Shown one piece after another: positions 35,304-48,554 of a stretch of DNA of 64,000 nucleotides (position 1 is the first letter of the stretch; every line of letters starts with the position of its first letter). The translations under genes were made by a program, and so were the position numbers. This DNA comes from Pohlia nutans (taxonomy: Eukaryota; Streptophyta; Bryopsida; Bryales; Mniaceae): contig CM040085.1 of assembly GCA_022496805.1 (NCBI GenBank), positions 47,025,811-47,089,810 on the forward strand, given 5' to 3'. Below the pieces are notes generated by a model. The model did not search any database. It saw nothing but the letters and a program-made list of their open reading frames with translations, and was not told where the DNA came from.

Positions 35304-38300
35304 ATGGGAACTCCGGGACCTCCAGGAGCATATGATCCTCACAAATTTTTTAGGGGGTCACCTCAAAGTGCTTATCCGTCTCAAACATCTGGCTATCAAC
35401 CTTCGTCTCCTGGTAACTCGTTCCATTCGCACTCATATACACCTGGAAGTATTCCTCCCAGTAGCTTTTCGCCAAATACGAGTATGTATCCTAGTAGTCC
35501 AGGTTTGAATTATCCCTATAATACCACCCAATTTCAACAGGCAGGATCCCCAGTATACCATGGACCTCAGTATGGGCATTATAACCAAGATCACAGTCCT
35601 CGTCAAGACCCACATTTAGCTTCTCAGTTCAGTCAACAATCTTCTCAACTCCCCTCCTCCCCCTCCCATTCCAACCAACCTCGTACTCCAATCTCATCAA
35701 TACCCCCGCCTCCTCCACCAATCTTTCCTCAACCCAGGTCGTCCCAGACGTCTTCTTTCCCGCAGGGAGCCGACAGGTTTAATCCTGCCTTCAGCCAGCC
35801 GCTGGATGGAGCTCGTCTCATGGCTCTCTTAGCCACACAGTCTGAAGGTGAAGGTGCAGAGGTTTATGAGGAAACAGTCTGCATTTCAGGAGCACCACAA
35901 AATTCTCCCAGGCCCCCACTCTTTCCGTTCAGGCAGATAGATGCTTCTCACGGCATTGGCACAGAGATGCCTGGTACTCCACAGCCCATGTCTCCAGCAT
36001 TGTCAACTGCACCACTTGTCAGCTTGTTACACTCTGTACAGGGTAGGCAAGCTCCTAAAATTCCGAGAGGAAGACATCTTAGAGGAGACCATGCTATTTA
36101 CGATGTGGATGCCCGTAAAGCTGGGGATGTTCAAGCTCAATTAGAAGTCAGCCCAATCACTGTGTATAGTTCGGATACAGCTTTAGCGTTGGGAAAGCAG
36201 ATCGCTGTGAGCAAGAAGTTCGTCTGCTACGGGTTGCGTGGGGGTCCGATTCGTATCCTCAACATCAATAATTCACAAAGAGTTTTGCTTCGTGGCCATA
36301 CGCAGGTCAGCACCTGCAATTTCTTTGCCATTCTTACACGTCCATTTTCATAGGCGAAGATTTTCAGAGTCATGCATCTTAACGTCGCGTTAATGATTGC
36401 AACGTCAGATTATTTATTATTTCCTCGGTCGGCACATATAATGCAAAATCGTTATTTTTCCATGTTGCAGCGGGTGACTGACATGGCATTTTTTTCAGAG
36501 GACTTGCCCATTCTTGCAAGGTAGGCCCTTCTCACTGCAAGAGTGTCAATTTTGATATCCCCTGACCAATTACAAGAGCATGCCGTTTTTTCTTGATATC
36601 CCACCTTCGACTGTAAGCCTGAACCGGTTTAGGTAAAAATGTTTGGATTTGTTCTTGTTTTGAGGAACAGCTTGAAAAATGTTTCGTAAACATGGAGATT
36701 AAGTTTGTGTTTGTTGTCATCAACTTGAAACGAGAGTAGTTTGGGTTTTTTTCCTGGTAACATCTCTATTTTTTGGGGGGAGGTCGATCTATGATTGAAC
36801 ACATCTCCTATATCTCCATGCTTACACTGAGATTGGTTCCATCCCACTGTGCTGTTCGTGCAGTGCTAGCCAAGATGGACGAATCTATGTCCGCAGGATT
36901 GTAGAGGGTCATGGGGAGGATGGGAAACTGACAGAACAAATTCTTCTAGCTCTGCAACTCCTTGGTAATTGGGAGAAATGTCATCCTCGCCTGTGCTGGC
37001 ATTCTCAGAAACAGGTTTGTTTTACATGATACTCTCACAACCGTCCACGAGTGTGTACTTGTGGATGTATACATGTTCTCCAGACGATGATCCACAGTGT
37101 GAAAGATTTGAAATACTGGAAAGGGCCGCAACCTCAATTCCTATTCATAGTAGTGTCGTGAAATCTTACAACAGACTGCTGGATGTTCTAGCATTTGAAA
37201 ATGTCCACATATTCATGACCTTTTGGTCTGCTGGTGTAAATTTTGTTTAAAATGATAAATTTATGGCTTGCTCATCTCTTTTAACGTAGTGACTTTGCTT
37301 TTTATGGCCTGCCAATTAGGTTCAGATTTGTTACTAACGAAATTTTCCCACGATACAGATGTGAAATTGTATTGGTTTTTTCTTCGGTCAGCCAGTACCG
37401 AGGAAATCAGCTAAAACTCACCTGCTAGGATTGGACTTCTGTGCAGGATCTTTTGGTGGTTGCCATCGGAAAGTTTGTAGTCGTTATAGATTTAGTGCAA
37501 GTGGCAGCTCCAGGGGGATTTAACGTGGATGTACCCATGGAGTGTCGTGTGGAAAGCCCTGTAAGAGGAGTTTATGTGATTGGGCAGCATGATGATGATG
37601 TTACCGAACTGGCAAGCTGTGCATCAGGGCCTTCCTGTCTGGCATCAGCCTCCAAAGATGGAACAGTGAGTCTGTAATCCCTCCTCGAGGTTTCAAATGT
37701 TTGACTTTTAGTAAATTGTTAATAACTAGCCGCTAATTGATGTCTCTAGATTGCTCGAATTAAGCTTCATGAAGAAAACAGCTATCCTTCTGCAGTAAAC
37801 TCATGAATACTTTCCCGGTTTAACGAGACAACCAAATTCCATGAAGTTTTACAAGCTCGGTGGACTTTGTGAGTTCTCTTGAAGAGGTTCAATTCTCTCT
37901 TTGTTTAAAGTCATTTCGAGGAGAAATGATTATACTTGGTTCGGTTTTCAGCATTGAACTGCTGCAGTTTAAGAATAATCTGCATGCGTTCTTGCTCGGG
38001 AAATCTGTTTCTGGACCAAATCGGAAGGTTGTGTATGGCCTGTTTGTAAGGTGATGTGACAATCAGCAAGGTATTTACTGTCGTTTTTCTCTGTTGTGGA
38101 TGACAGGTCCGGTTATGGAGTGACAGTAAGCAAAGTTCGCCGTCCGTGATCATCCCATACAATGGACATTCTGTGGATGCAGTCGCTTTTCTACCGTCAC
38201 CGCGGGGCACAGATGGACACGTCCTGCTTACTGGAGTACTTTAAAATCCCGATACATTCTTTTAATTTGTGATAGAATTTTGCAGCAATTATCAGTCATT

Positions 38301-41300
38301 AGAAAGAGGAGACTTTCCTTTATTGAAGAGTTCTTATGGACATATTTAACATTCTCTTGCCCCTGAATTTTTCAATCATTATAACATCTTGATGTGTACT
38401 AACATTATACACCATGATATGCTTGGGTAGTCGTCATTTCGAAAAGCTTGCTTAAGAGTTGCACGCGGATGTCGTCTTACTGGCCATCTTCTTAGGCTTC
38501 AATTTTACGAGACAGAAGTGGAATTAAAATATTTCAGTTCTATACGATTCAATGCCTCTACTGGTGTATTTTAATGTTCTTTTCCTCGACTGTGCATCTT
38601 TCTATAACCTAATGGTTATAATGATTCCTAATTTGTTATCTAATCTATACTGCAGTTAGGAATCACAACTATGAGAAAGATTCGTCGAAATCATCAGTAA
38701 TTTTGTGGATTTTTTTGCAGGGACCTTTGAATCGGGAGTTCAAACTGTGGGTGTTTGATAATCAGTCTACTCAATCTGGCCATGGACGTTGGCGGTGCAT
38801 TCAAACACTTGAATTTCAGAGCAATGGCAAGCCGGAAAATGCGTTTTTCAACAATCAGGTCGTTGTGGCTTCTCGCTCAAATCTAATTCTTCTGGCGAAT
38901 GCGAAAAGGAGCGCAATATATGCAGTCCACTTTGACTTTGCGTCGGCTTCTGGTGGTCCTCGCGTAGACTACCTTACTGAGTTTGCTGTGCAAATGCCTA
39001 TTCTTAGTTTGACGGTTGCTGACGATGGGGTTAGTGAAAGTGGTGAAGGCATTCTTAAGATATTCTGTCTGCAGACACACGCAATTCAGCAGTTTACTGC
39101 TGACATGTCACAATGCTTACCCAACCTTACAGACGGCCTCCTCGCGGATGGATCTACTCCCAACACACCAAAGAAAGTTTTGGGAATGATACCGGCATCT
39201 GGGACGCCGGCTTCTCCATCTTACCCACCCTCGCCATCTTTCCCACCCTTGGATAAAGCCCACCAGAGGTCGATGGCCAATCCAACCGCGACGGGAGCGT
39301 CCTCGTTAAACTCAAACCCTGGTATTCCACCTCGGCCCGCAGCTATTGGAAATATGATTGAACTGGGGCATCCTAGCCAAGTGCAAGTGAGTACATCAGA
39401 AATTAACAAAGCTTTTGACTCCAGCAAGTTAACTTTGCTAAGAGATTCGAAAGAGGCCGGAGTAGGAAAGCCAAGCAGCCCAGGGGCACATTCGATGCTT
39501 GAAGCTGGAGGACAAATAGCCAATCGTGTAATTACTCGGCCTGACTCCGCAAGAGAGGTCCTAACGTCCTCGAATTTATCAAAGCCACCAACCCCACCTC
39601 CGAGGAGACGCTTGAGGTCAAGGAGTCCAGCAAAAGCAGAGATTCCGTATCCGCCCGTTTCCGCCAATCCGTCTAGATATAAGGTGGAGAAAATGGAAGA
39701 AACAAAGGAGATTTTGCTGGACACTGAAGCTAGTGCTGAAATAACTCAACCATCGGTTAACAGTAATTCCATTGAGGATGAATCAGGTGATCCAGACGAC
39801 AAAGACCGCGTCGGTAACAGTGGCGCTGGAAATTCAGTAACTACTCAGCACCAAATAAGTCCACAACTTATAAGTCCTTCCGATATCATGTCCATGGCAG
39901 CTGGCTCTAAACGAGATGACGCCTTAAATCAAGGTGCTGGGCTTGACCTACTGGATGTTTCAGATTGGCAAGACGAGGCGAAGATAAGAAATGTGACGGC
40001 TTCTAAGGATAGAATGACGTGGCCCTCGGAAGATTTGGTTCCCGATCAAGAAGATGTCGGTGATATTTCCATTTCTCCTCTCTTTGACTCTGCTGAGGGA
40101 CAAGGTGGGTCGGGCACAGAATGTTTTGAGAAACAGATTACAACCGAGAGCAGTAGTGGGCCTGTTGCCGTTGATTGGCTCGGTCGCGGTGCAGGTGACG
40201 AGGCTCAAGATGGCGATCTCATTGAGGACAAAGAGCGACCTCCGCCTGATGATTTACAGGATCAACTTAAAAATATGGCACTTAAACTAGACCGTCAAGC
40301 AGGTAACGCTGTTGCTGGCGTTCTTTCTCCGACATCTTCAGCTGTGAAAGGAAGGAAGAGTAAGAACAAGAATGGGGGCGCGGCAAGCGTACCTTTGCCT
40401 ATATCCTTTCATCTACGATCAAGTTCTGCAACTAGTTCTGTAACGAGCTCGTTAGGAGAAGTTGGATCGAATATAACTCCGAATCCTGTTAACCTCACTG
40501 CCCAGGTGGCTTCCATGCAAGAATCAATATTCCAGGTTCTTTCTCCGGTTCTCTTTGTGTCGTTCTTTTATTTAACTAAATTTTTATTACTATTTTCTAC
40601 TCCCTCCGTCCGCAAAAGACCATGATATCGACTTGAATTTTTCTCAAAATATAACCATGATTTCCAATTGGATTTGCATCACAATCAACATACCCCCTCT
40701 GTAATCATGGGATTAAGCTTAATCCATGGATTTTAGTGAAAACAAGGTCTTTTTGCGGGACGGAGGGAGTACTAAAGACCAACGGGTTTGCTTTAATATT
40801 TCAGCTTTTCAATGTACTCAACAGCACTAACCGCCTTACTCTCCCATGCAATAGCTCATTTCTTGAACACAGCGTGGGGGACCTTTCAGTTTATGTGCTT
40901 TTAAAGAATGTTACTATCTGCTGCTTATATATATATATATATATATGAATAAAATCGTGGCATTAGTGAAGAAACTGATGAAGCATTGGTTGTATCATTT
41001 CAGTTGATTGAAGTACAGAAGGAGCTGCAGAAGCAAATTATAACGACAGTGGCAAACCCGGTTGGCAAGGAAGGCAAAAGATTGGAAGGTTTCAAACACA
41101 TTCATGACTTCTTATGGTTATTCATCGGCAGGCAGGAAGTTTTGTGGATATTTGAGATTTCATCTTTAACTAATGATTTTAGACTTATAGAATGCTACAC
41201 GTCCTGATATCGTCTATCTTTTGGTTCTTGTTGTATTGGTCTGAAGGGGTCCTGGGTCAACGGCTGGAGAAAATCATGAAGACCAATGTTGACTCAATGT

Positions 41301-43466
41301 GGGTTCGGCTTGCCGAAGAGAATGCCAAAAGAGAAAAACAAGAACGCGAAAGGATGTTACAGATTACCTCGCTTCTTAACGACTTCTCAGCCAAGGATTT
41401 GCCCGCTGCCTTGGAGCTTGGTCTTAAGAAGGAAGTTGCTGCAATTGGAGCTACCATTATTCAGACTTTGGTTGTTCCTGTTCAAAATGCAGTATCAGCT
41501 GCTCTTACAGAATGTTTTCAGGTAGTGGCTAGCTTGTCCGTGGATTAAAAAAGTTCTATCATTAATGGCTTGAGATATCTCTCGCCAAGTCACCTAAAAA
41601 ATTAGCAAAACTGATGCTTATTCCATGTCTCTTAACGCAGAACAATATATCACTTGCTAATTTAAGTCCAATTAGTATGAAAACTTAGACGAAGTTTGTG
41701 TGGTTGGGTGGGCTTGTGCACAGAAGAATTTCAATGAGAAGGTGTTGCCTCAGATAGAAAAGATGGTGGTTTCGAAGCTGGAAGCAACGATGACCAAGCA
41801 GCTCAAATTCCAGTTTCAGACTTCCGGAAAGCAGTCATTGCAAGTAAGATAGTCATGCTTTGCGATCACCGTCGAGTCACACACTTGACTATGAACTTCA
41901 GGCTTTTGATTCTTGTCGGAGTTGATTCTAAACTGGTTCTCAACTGATTTATTTTCTTTGATTTTTCTTCTGTCGAGGGTTTTGACCATCGAACAAACGG
42001 TAACTGATTGATAAAATTGTGTTCTGATATCATCTAGGAAGCAAAAACTTGACTTTTTACCGAATTGCCTCCAGACGACTTCTCACGTAATGTGGACACA
42101 TGCTGTTTATTTCAGGATGGGATTCGTGCAGGTTTCGAGACCTTGATCATCCCAGCGTTTGAGCGATCTTGTCAGACAATGTTTGATCAAGTTAACAGTG
42201 TCTTTCAAACGGAAATGGCCAATCATAGTTCCCAAGTTCAACGAGAATTTGCATCAACGCATACTTCTCTTGCCACCAATCTTCAGGTTTCTGTGTGCAC
42301 CATTATTTTAGACCGAACGTTGCTGCTCTTTCTTTGGTGACTCGTCCCACGAAAGAATTCTGATACTGCAAGAAGTACAAAATCTTATTTATCTTTGGCA
42401 AGGCTCCTAACACATCCTTTCGTCTTGTGGATGCTGTGAATGGGGGTTTCAGGATTTGATTCTAGGGGCGTCATCTTTTGCCACGGAATTGAATGAAGAG
42501 CTTGTTCAGACCATGGCAAAACTGTTGAGACTTGTTAATATGGCGGGTGTCAGTGGAGAGGGAAACCAGCACAACGATACCTTGCCCGATAAGGTTATAG
42601 GACTCGGAAACAGTTACTTCCTGACAGGCTGTTAGTTGGATTGAATAGTTACCAAGAATTTGTTGACTGCATTTGATGAAGTAGCAGGTGCAGCTGCCGC
42701 TTTATGGTCGGTCGCGTCGCCACCTTTTTTCTATTGAACCGCATTCATATATATGAGAAATGGACTAACAGATTTGAAACGGATGCATATCAGGTGCACT
42801 CTTTGCGACTTGTGGAGGAGTCCTTGGACCCAACTATTGAGCTGAACAGATTGATTCGAGGAGGAATGATGGAGGAAGCCTTTAACAAGGCATTAACAGC
42901 CGGTGATTTACAAATCGTGTTTTGGCTGTGTCATCAGGTTTGCTGCTATTATGTTCTCTATTCTCACCTCGTGAAGTCCTGACTCAGTACGTGTGGTGCC
43001 ATAATTTATCTGTGGCACGAATTCATGTTTTAGTATTCCAAATTGCCGCCCCTTACTCGGTGATGATAATGTTGTTCGATTTGTAATGCATTTCTGTTGC
43101 AAGTTTCTGATGATTTCTTTGAATTGGTCCTCATATGTACATTTGGGTCGTCTGTGCCAGCTTGATCCTGTTTCCCTCCTTTCAGCGGATCCACTTCCTG
43201 TAAGTCAAGGTGTGCTCCTGTCTCTGGTGCAGCAGCTATCATCTGATTTATCGAAGGATACAGCCCACAGACTTCGATGGATTAAAGAAGCAACTTTGGT
43301 TCTCAATCCCAGAGACCCTATCGTAGGCCCGCACATGCATTCCTTTTTGGAACAGTCCTACCAAAATTGTCATCACCAGATGGGAGTTTCCAAGGATCCG
43401 TCAGAGCAAGTGACCCTGAGGCTCATCATACATGTTATCAACTCTTTATTGAGTTCTTGCAAGTGA
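35304..43466 (+). CDS. VCS: VARICOSE / EDC4-like decapping scaffold
   Basis: Scaffold of the cytoplasmic mRNA decapping complex (P-bodies), which joins DCP1, DCP2 and partners. Exons: 35304-36305, 36471-36520, 36864-37014, 37447-37665, 38107-38235, 38721-40535, 41004-41088, 41247-41521, 41724-41843, 42116-42286, 42453-42593, 42794-42937, 43161-43466. All junctions are GT-AG and join in phase to 1535 codons plus TGA. Residues 1-160 are rich in Pro, Ser and Gln, with a PPPPPP run near 140. About 300-600 holds the WD40 propeller ([19 protein letters not shown]). About 700-1100 is a low-complexity Ser/Pro linker. The coiled-coil and EDC4 C-terminal domain follow ([45 protein letters not shown]). 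The start is the first in-frame ATG after a likely leader intron. Arabidopsis VCS is about 1340 residues, so this one is longer, mainly in the linker. Exon limits were inferred by eye; the 42593-42794 intron could hide a small exon. Confidence 0.93.
40598..40771. mobile_element. Stowaway-type MITE in VARICOSE intron 6
   Basis: Ends CTCCCTCCGTCCGCAAAAGA and TCTTTTTGCGGGACGGAGGGAG are inverted repeats of 22-24 bp with small gaps. Flanked by TA on both sides. CTCCCTCCGTCC with a TA duplication is the signature of Stowaway elements mobilised by Tc1/mariner transposases. About 170 bp, non-coding. Confidence 0.92.
40927..40947 (+). repeat. TA microsatellite in VARICOSE intron 6
   Basis: About ten TA units in a row, well away from both splice sites. 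Confidence 0.8.
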
Positions 43467-44433
43467 ACCTGGAAGTTACATTCGTTGTATAATTATGTAG
43501 TCACGAATCTATCTTCCCACAGATATTCAAGAAATTACTACAAGGGAATCTGAGCAAGTAGGAGCCAGGGCTTTATTTGATCATGTGTCATAGAAGATGG
43601 CTGACCCCAACCACGAGTGGACACCTCAACCCATGTGGTGCAAGATGTTCATCTGGGCAAGCATCTTCACAGGAAAAACTTTCGGAGCTAGGGACTGTCC
43701 ACTCTACCGACCTACTGACTCCCTCCTTTTGCGATTCAATGTCACAGGCTTGTCCCATCAATGGCGAGGAGTGAGCATATATTCAGTTCCTCCAATCCTA
43801 ACTTCCCAAATGCTAGTTGATGGTATCATGTCTTATGCAGGTGTATTGATCAAAGTTCGCAAGAGTAGTATGTTGCCGAACCCTGTTCTTCCCATGGTTT
43901 TTTTTTTTTTTTTTTTTCCTAAATTTTTATCACAAATGAAAATTTATTTCAATGCGAAAGAAACCAGTACAAGAAGTCAAGCGGCAAGCCGCTGGGCAAA
44001 AACACCTTATCTTCCCATTGGGGTTGTTTGGAGCACATACGACGTTTCATAACATTCCATCAATTGATGTACGTACTGTACATGGTCAAAGACTATCTGC
44101 CCTGTATGCTGACCATAGAATGCCTTTTTATTTACAGTAACAAGATTTAGTAGTGCAGTTTTCATTTCAGGTGGAAGGTATTATTATTGTTGATCTTGCA
44201 CACGTTTTGGTGGTGACGGTGATCAGTTTGGGGTTTGCAGGATATTAGACTGAGCATGACCAATCACTAGGACAATACCATTTTGTAATTTGGCAGGTCC
44301 ACTACATTTTGGTGGCAGATGTCTTCTTCACCCATATATCACCAACAACCTGCTTGGTCCTCCTTGTCCATGTATTATCTTCTCCAACATGCACTTGTAA
44401 GGTACCGTAGGTTAATTGCAGGTCTGACACAAA
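43467..44433 (+). other. Downstream region of VARICOSE
   Basis: Probable 3' untranslated sequence followed by intergenic DNA. A 95-codon frame at 43597-43880 (MADPNHEWTPQPMW...) has protein-like composition but runs into a T tract (20 T at 43898-43917) and matches nothing I recognise. It may be a fragment or chance. Confidence 0.4.
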
Positions 44434-44993
44434 TTAACCCCTAAAGGACCGCGGGTTTTTCTTGTTTTTGAGGATCATTTTCACCTCTTCCTATCCATTT
44501 TCTTGTGAATATTTTTTTAGCTCTTGATAGAAAATACCAAATTAAACATTTAAATAAAATTTAAGAATTTTTTGACCAATTTAACAATTTTTCCCATGTC
44601 TTCAAAGACGGTCAGAAAATATCAAAGAAGATTACAATTTCATCTTTTCACTTCAAATGCTATAATCTTGCAATCTGTATGGTCAAATTCTATGAAAATT
44701 TTACCATGCACTCTCCTAGTAATTTAAAACAAGATCCTACGGTTAGAGTTGAAAAACAATAATTTCTGAGATTTATTTTGAGCCTTGCCCGCATTGGCCA
44801 TTCTCCCCCAAAAAAACCCTTTTGCTCCATAACTTCCACTTAAAAAGTCGGAATCAAAAAAATTAGATCCCCATATTTGTATCGATATACCAAATTCACA
44901 TAATCTATTTCAAAAAATAAAAATAAAAATTGACACCATGGGAACCTACCCGAACAATGTCCTAGTTAGGACACCTGGTCCTTTACGGGTTAA
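44434..44993 (+). mobile_element. TTAA-ended MITE, family C, intact copy
   Basis: 560 bp. Ends TTAACCCCTAAAGGACCGCG and CTGGTCCTTTACGGGTTAA, with an inner palindrome-like GTCCTAGTTAGGAC near the right end. Related, in inverted orientation, to 21696-22847. Confidence 0.8.
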
Positions 44994-45140
44994 TTCAAAT
45001 AATGAAAGTGATTTTTTGGATTTTTTTTCTTTCTAAAAATGTCATTTTAATATGGTAAAAGAGAGAATCTTGACGAATATTCGTAGTGTTAAAATGAAAA
45101 TATCCAAAGAATATGCATATATTTGTTGTGATAAATTCAT

Positions 45141-45234
45141 GTATCATAGACTAAATTATATCATGGATTTTTTTCTTTCGAATGCATTCGTGATAAATTT
45201 AGTGTAAAGTCACGTATAATTTAGTCTATGATAC
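45141..45234. repeat. Perfect 20-bp inverted repeat
   Basis: GTATCATAGACTAAATTATA at 45141-45160 is exactly complementary to 45215-45234, with a 54-base spacer. Probably a foldback remnant. Confidence 0.8.
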
Positions 45235-45619
45235 ATTAACAAAAAAAGTTACAATAAATTGTTAAACATCTTTTAAATTCTAGTGTAGTCCACAATAATT
45301 GCATTGAAAGGTAAAGCAACTATTATATTTGTAACGAATCTTAATCTTGGGGAATGCATACTATGTTGGCCAAATGGAACCATGTGGGTGTACATGATTG
45401 AACTAATCACATCTATTGCATACATAGAGGGGGATATTGTTAAAAGCAAGGTGAAAGTATATTAGAGCTATTACATAAAACTTGTAAAACGTAAAATTAC
45501 CTTAGGCCCATGTTGAAATTCAGAGAAATGCTTAAAGAAAATCTCAATATTATCTATCATAGACATTTTTTGTAATTACATTCATTAAATTTGGCATAAT
45601 CAATGATTTGATAGTATAC

Positions 45620-46174
45620 TTAATTCTTAAGCATCCACACTAAAATTACCCAGTCAAATCTCATCAATCTCTGACACTCTAAAATACATTATAATTTACT
45701 GGTATTTTTCACATATGGTTTACTGTTAAATCGATTTTCCGTGGTTTATTTCATAATTATGTAAATAAAAATGAATTTTATAAGATTTTTCAAAGTTCTT
45801 TTTTTGTAAAAATCATAGTAATTACAAACATGCTTAAATAGTATGATTTTTTTCAAAGAAAATGTAAATAATAGTGATGAACAACACGGTGTAGGTGGCA
45901 TGCTTCTTGAGCTTACATAAAAAGAAACTTCGTAGAAAAACTTTTTCTGCAGTGTATATTGGAATTTTAGGGGTCTGAGCTACAAAGTGCTATAAAAAAA
46001 CACAATTTTAACAATTTGAAGAATGCTAAATTGGACTAGAAAGTAGAATATAGCCCCAACACTTTCTTAGTTGGGACTATTTTCATTTGAAATTAGGAAT
46101 TAGGTGATAATTAGTGTTTAGCTGAAAAACAATCAAACATGACCCCACGGGGCTCCATGGACGCTTAGGGTTAA
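45620..46174 (+). mobile_element. TTAA-ended MITE, family A copy 3
   Basis: 555 bp. Starts TTAATTCTTAAGCATCCACA and ends ATGGACGCTTAGGGTTAA. Same orientation as the copy at 5297 and similar along the full length. Confidence 0.8.
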
Positions 46175-46619
46175 ACATTGTGATTGTTCTGCCTACGATG
46201 ACTTTGCAAGCTCGCACAAATTCATATGAATTTCTTTCAATGTGTTCAACGATAAATTTAAATCAGGAAACAGTGTATGTCATTGCTATTACTCCCTTAG
46301 TCTAGAAATAACTATCTTAGTCTTTGGCATTTTTCAATTTAACATTTTCTTGCCAAAGAAAGCCGTCTTAGTACTTGTACTCAAGAAAATGTCTATCTTT
46401 AATAGTATTATGTAGTTTTTGTGTCACCAATCATTTGAAACTGAAACAATATGGCTCTACCAAAGATAAAAATACAAAACACCCAATAAAGACCCACTAA
46501 AAGCTGCATCACATTACATTTTACCAACCAACATCCTAGACTCTGTTACAACAACATTCAACATCTTCCACTCATATTTTTTTCATCAGTAGCATGTTCC
46601 AAACGCGAATAACGAAAAA

Positions 46620-47337
46620 TCCGTGAAGAATTGGATTTTGAATTGTGAAGTTCAGATTTTGAGACTTATGATATACATCTTCTAGAAAAAGAAAATTTCA
46701 ATTTGGAATTGTGCAACTATCAAAATACCTATGAACAAAACTCAATTTTTTTGAAAATACTTGAAAATACAATAAACACTTACAAATTTAACACATTTTC
46801 TTGTGTTTGGAAGTTTGTTATCTTTTTTTATTTTTTTGGATTGTGTACTCTTGTTCATGTTCCATTAGTGTATGTATTCCAATCTTCATCACTGTACCAA
46901 CTCCTTTCATATTTTAACGTATAATGTTTTGTCCTAAACCGTACATGGATAAGTCACTCTCACTTATAAAATTCACAATAATTATGTGTGAGTCCATTTT
47001 AAAAATGAAAGATTAATGGAGAGGTCTTGACATAAGTCATTGCTGAACATCTTTACTTTCATTTTAGAAAATTTAACCCAAATTCTATCTAACTTTGAAG
47101 TCATACACCCTCCAAAATCTCATTTTTGGATGTATGTTATACGGTTCAAAGATATACTATAATCTTCCAATCCCACCATCGGATGATTCTCTGCTTTTAG
47201 CAAAATGTCTCCACTCTAGTTGAGAATACAATTGTATGGTTACTTTCTAATTTAATCCATTCTATTTCTAGCAGTATCAATCATAGAGGAAAAACCTAGT
47301 GAACCCAGCTACAGTACCCAAAGCGTTAAAGGGTTAA
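46620..47337 (-). mobile_element. Family P TTAA element, left end lost
   Basis: Aligns in inverted orientation with 2391-3201 from AATCCGTGAAGAATTGG at the left to AAAGCGTTAAAGGGTTAA at the right end. The left terminal repeat is not recognisable. The closing TTAA (47334-47337) is shared with the next element. Confidence 0.65.
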
Positions 47338-48503
47338 CCCCTAAACATCATAGCGTCCAATTTTTGAACGACTAACACATTCAAGCTCACCCTATGTTCT
47401 CATCAATGCTTGGATGAAAGTCATCCAATTTTTTTAGAAATACTTCACCAAGTTGTTGTCCTCACTAATGGTTGGATTTAGTGATACTTGAGTACATATT
47501 TTTCTAAAATTACAAATGTAGAAGTATGTCAAGTTGTTAACCCCTAAACGTTCTCACCCTTTTCAGATTTGGTAGTTTTTCAAAGATGCATTATAAAATG
47601 CAACTAAAAGGGATATTTTCAAGTTGATGAATGAATAAAAGTTGTACATTATGCATTTTAGATTCTATCCATACGGTTAGATTTGCGATTGCTATCACCA
47701 ATATTTGTGTATTAAATTTCAAACTTAAAATTTAACACTCTTTTGCAATATGATTACGAATAGGATATTGACAATCTAATAATGAAATTTGTTGTGATGG
47801 GTTGAAATGTAATACTCTAAGTGTAGTGATTTTTGGAGATTTTTTGGTTGCTTAATTTTAGTAGTTGACTTTTTCAAGAGCACTTTTAGACTAAAATCTT
47901 CGAAATTTTGGGTGGAACACTACAACATGAAATGAGGCATAAAAATTTCACAAATCATCTCCTTTCTAATCGGATCACACATGCACGGAGCTAACTTCCC
48001 ATAAAAGTTTCAATAAAAAATCCACACTGCAAAATGTGCATGATGGATGAGAAAACGGACTTCAAATCCGTACATCATGCAAAATATGCATGGTTGGGCG
48101 GTTAGGGGTTAACCAAGCCAAAATTGCATTGATTGTAGTTCAAAAGTGGCCTTGCAAAAATGAGGTCATAAATTTAAGGAACACAATGTTTTTTAAAGAA
48201 TCACCATGTTTAAGAGTATCTCATTTCAAATTCATTTCAAAATCATTCCAAAAAATTTTACTCAAAAAATATTAAAATTTTGATTGTGATCAAATTTAGA
48301 AGGAATTTTTAATTTCAACTTTCAAATTTTATAATAAAATATTGATGATAGTATTGGTGAATTGAACTGTACAGATGGAATCTAAAACTCAAAATCTAGA
48401 ACCTTCATTTGTATGTCAATTCCAAAATATTCTTCTAAATAGTACTTTATGATGATTTTTCTCAAATCGTCAATTCCAAGGACACCCTAATACGTTTAGG
48501 GGT
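47334..48503 (+). mobile_element. TTAA element (family E) split by a nested family B copy
   Basis: Left end TTAACCCCTAAACATCATAG, right end CTAATACGTTTAGGGGTTA. The insert at 47537-48112 sits at an internal TTAA. Without the insert the element is about 600 bp. It resembles a distant family B relative (GCGTCCAATTTTTGAACGAC near the left end). Confidence 0.7.
47537..48112 (-). mobile_element. Nested TTAA-ended MITE, family B copy 5
   Basis: 576 bp, from TTAACCCCTAAACGTTCTCA to GGCGGTTAGGGGTTAA, flanked by TTAA on both sides within the family E element. Inverted relative to 6156. Confidence 0.85.
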
Positions 48504-48554
48504 TACGATAATACAATTCCCTTCAAAATTGGGACAAAAACTTTGTTCAAGATA

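Noticed and set aside
39221..39724. 167-codon minus-strand frame
   Set aside because: Antisense shadow of the large VARICOSE exon.
42687..42793. Extra in-frame exon start for VARICOSE at the AG before GTGCAGCTGCCG
   Set aside because: The frame reaches a TGA before the conserved [10 protein letters not shown] exon; the acceptor at 42793 gives an in-phase join.
43597..44052. 151-codon frame downstream of VARICOSE
   Set aside because: It runs through a poly-T tract as a Phe run, and nothing in it is recognisable. The first 95 codons may be a fragment, but I do not call a gene.
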